Of a stretch of DNA of 64,000 nucleotides, positions 63,567 through 64,000 are shown piece after piece. The position numbers and the translations under genes were made by a program. The stretch covers positions 1,550,001 to 1,614,000 of the forward strand of contig NZ_CP170386.1 in the NCBI RefSeq assembly GCF_042468235.1, read 5' to 3'. The notes below the pieces were generated by a model. That model saw only the letters and a list, made by a program, of their open reading frames with translations, was not told the DNA's origin and did no database searches. This DNA is from Lonepinella sp042468235 (GTDB taxonomy: Bacteria > Pseudomonadota > Gammaproteobacteria > Enterobacterales > Pasteurellaceae). Numbering within the stretch: the stretch's first letter is position 1; each line of letters begins with the position of its first letter.

Positions 63567-64000
63567 TCAATGAACTGCCGCAAACGGAATAATTTTTCTG
63601 CTATTATTACTATCCGAAATTAATTGATAAAACTGTGGATAATTAAAATCACGTTGAATAATGTGGTACATATTATTACCTGAGCGATCCGCCTGTTGAT
63701 AGATATAATTAATCTCTCTTATTTTATGCTCTTTTTCACCATCACAATGACGATAAATTTCAAGATGATTTTGTTCATCTAGAATATATACATTAAACGT
63801 ACCATCAGTATTATCTTTAAAAAAGAATTGTAAAAATCCTTCGCTTGCAAAAGCGTCTATTTCCACTGGGTATTTACGATTATGCTGCGGAGATAAAAAT
63901 TTATGTGGAAAAAAGTGCGGTGCTTTTTCATCAGATTTTGCCGTATGGGTTAATTTATTCATATTTGCTAGCTGTGAATCTGGTATTTCCTGCCACCGCA
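63567..64000 (-). CDS. Hypothetical protein, probably 5'-truncated by the right window edge
   Basis: The minus frame ends at 63567 and holds 131 residues after an ATG at 63962, but it stays open to the window end and the extra residues (RWQEIPDSQLAN) look like normal protein. There is no ribosome site before the ATG, so the true start is probably outside the window. The visible part ('RKYPVEIDAFASEGFLQFFF', 'GTFNVYILDEQNHLEIYRH') seems to be a soluble beta-rich protein ending in 'KIIPFAAVH'. I do not recognise the family. It lies 59 bp upstream of narP on the same strand. It contains an uptake signal at ~63914. Confidence 0.75.
   Translation of the reverse strand, partial: RWQEIPDSQLANMNKLTHTAKSDEKAPHFFPHKFLSPQHNRKYPVEIDAFASEGFLQFFFKDNTDGTFNVYILDEQNHLEIYRHCDGEKEHKIREINYIYQQADRSGNNMYHIIQRDFNYPQFYQLISDSNNSRKIIPFAAVH

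Overview
The window comes from the chromosome of a Pasteurellaceae bacterium. The 9-bp Haemophilus-type DNA uptake signal (AAGTGCGGT / ACCGCACTT) occurs about 40 times on both strands, roughly once per 1.5 kb. Many gene groups match the order I recall from Haemophilus influenzae and Pasteurella: yfhL-rna-pgk-fbaA, recO-rlmD-relA-dgkA, dmsABCD-napF, zapA-ssrS-fau, tatABC, oapAB and narP. The DNA is AT-rich. I cannot fix the genus from sequence alone.

Layout: (1) 1-5462, minus: 5' part of a very large trimeric autotransporter adhesin that runs off the left edge. (2) 5779-11581, minus: pssA-hemC-hemD-hemX-hemY. (3) 11703-17857: yfiF, yfhL (minus), a T2 RNase, pgk, fbaA and an O-antigen-ligase-like gene, with mosaic hairpin repeats between some of them. 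(4) 17882-22555, minus: recO-rlmD-relA-dgkA. (5) 22676-27783, minus: dmsABC with chaperone dmsD and a NapF-like ferredoxin, behind a good FNR site. (6) 28149-33097, plus: rsmE, glyQ, a YhcG/DUF1016 nuclease-like gene, glyS. (7) 33152-37064: pepP and ygfB (minus), zapA, 6S RNA and fau (plus), rlmB (minus). (8) 37106-47043: a hexuronate island with an ExuR-like regulator, a TRAP transporter (minus) and divergent uxaC-uxaB-uxaA-eda-kdgK (plus). (9) 47105-54831: rnr, a tiny lipoprotein, lpxH, a YddA-like ABC transporter, yidE, greB. (10) 54977-64000: tatABC, hemB, a hypothetical gene, arfA, perM, efp/epmB, oapAB, narP and a partial gene at the right edge.

How it works together: galacturonate would enter through the TRAP system and pass through UxaC, UxaB, UxaA, KdgK and Eda to pyruvate and glyceraldehyde-3-phosphate; a CRP site and an ExuR-like operator lie in the shared divergent promoter. 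This island sits between rnr and rlmB, which are neighbours in E. coli and, as I recall, in H. influenzae, and it is nearly free of uptake signals, so it looks like an inserted cassette. The dms cluster gives anaerobic S-/N-oxide respiration, with Tat export encoded at 55 kb and a NarP regulator at 63 kb.

Most notable observations: arfA carries an intrinsic terminator whose U-tract reaches its own stop codon (non-stop mRNA control); two intergenic arrays each hold four micro-hairpins in conserved order; the gene between glyQ and glyS carries several near-perfect palindromes around and inside its reading frame; and the adhesin has a perfect 523-bp in-frame repeat. I did not find CRISPR arrays, tRNA or rRNA genes, insertion sequences or prophage genes. 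I saw no clearly new multi-gene system.
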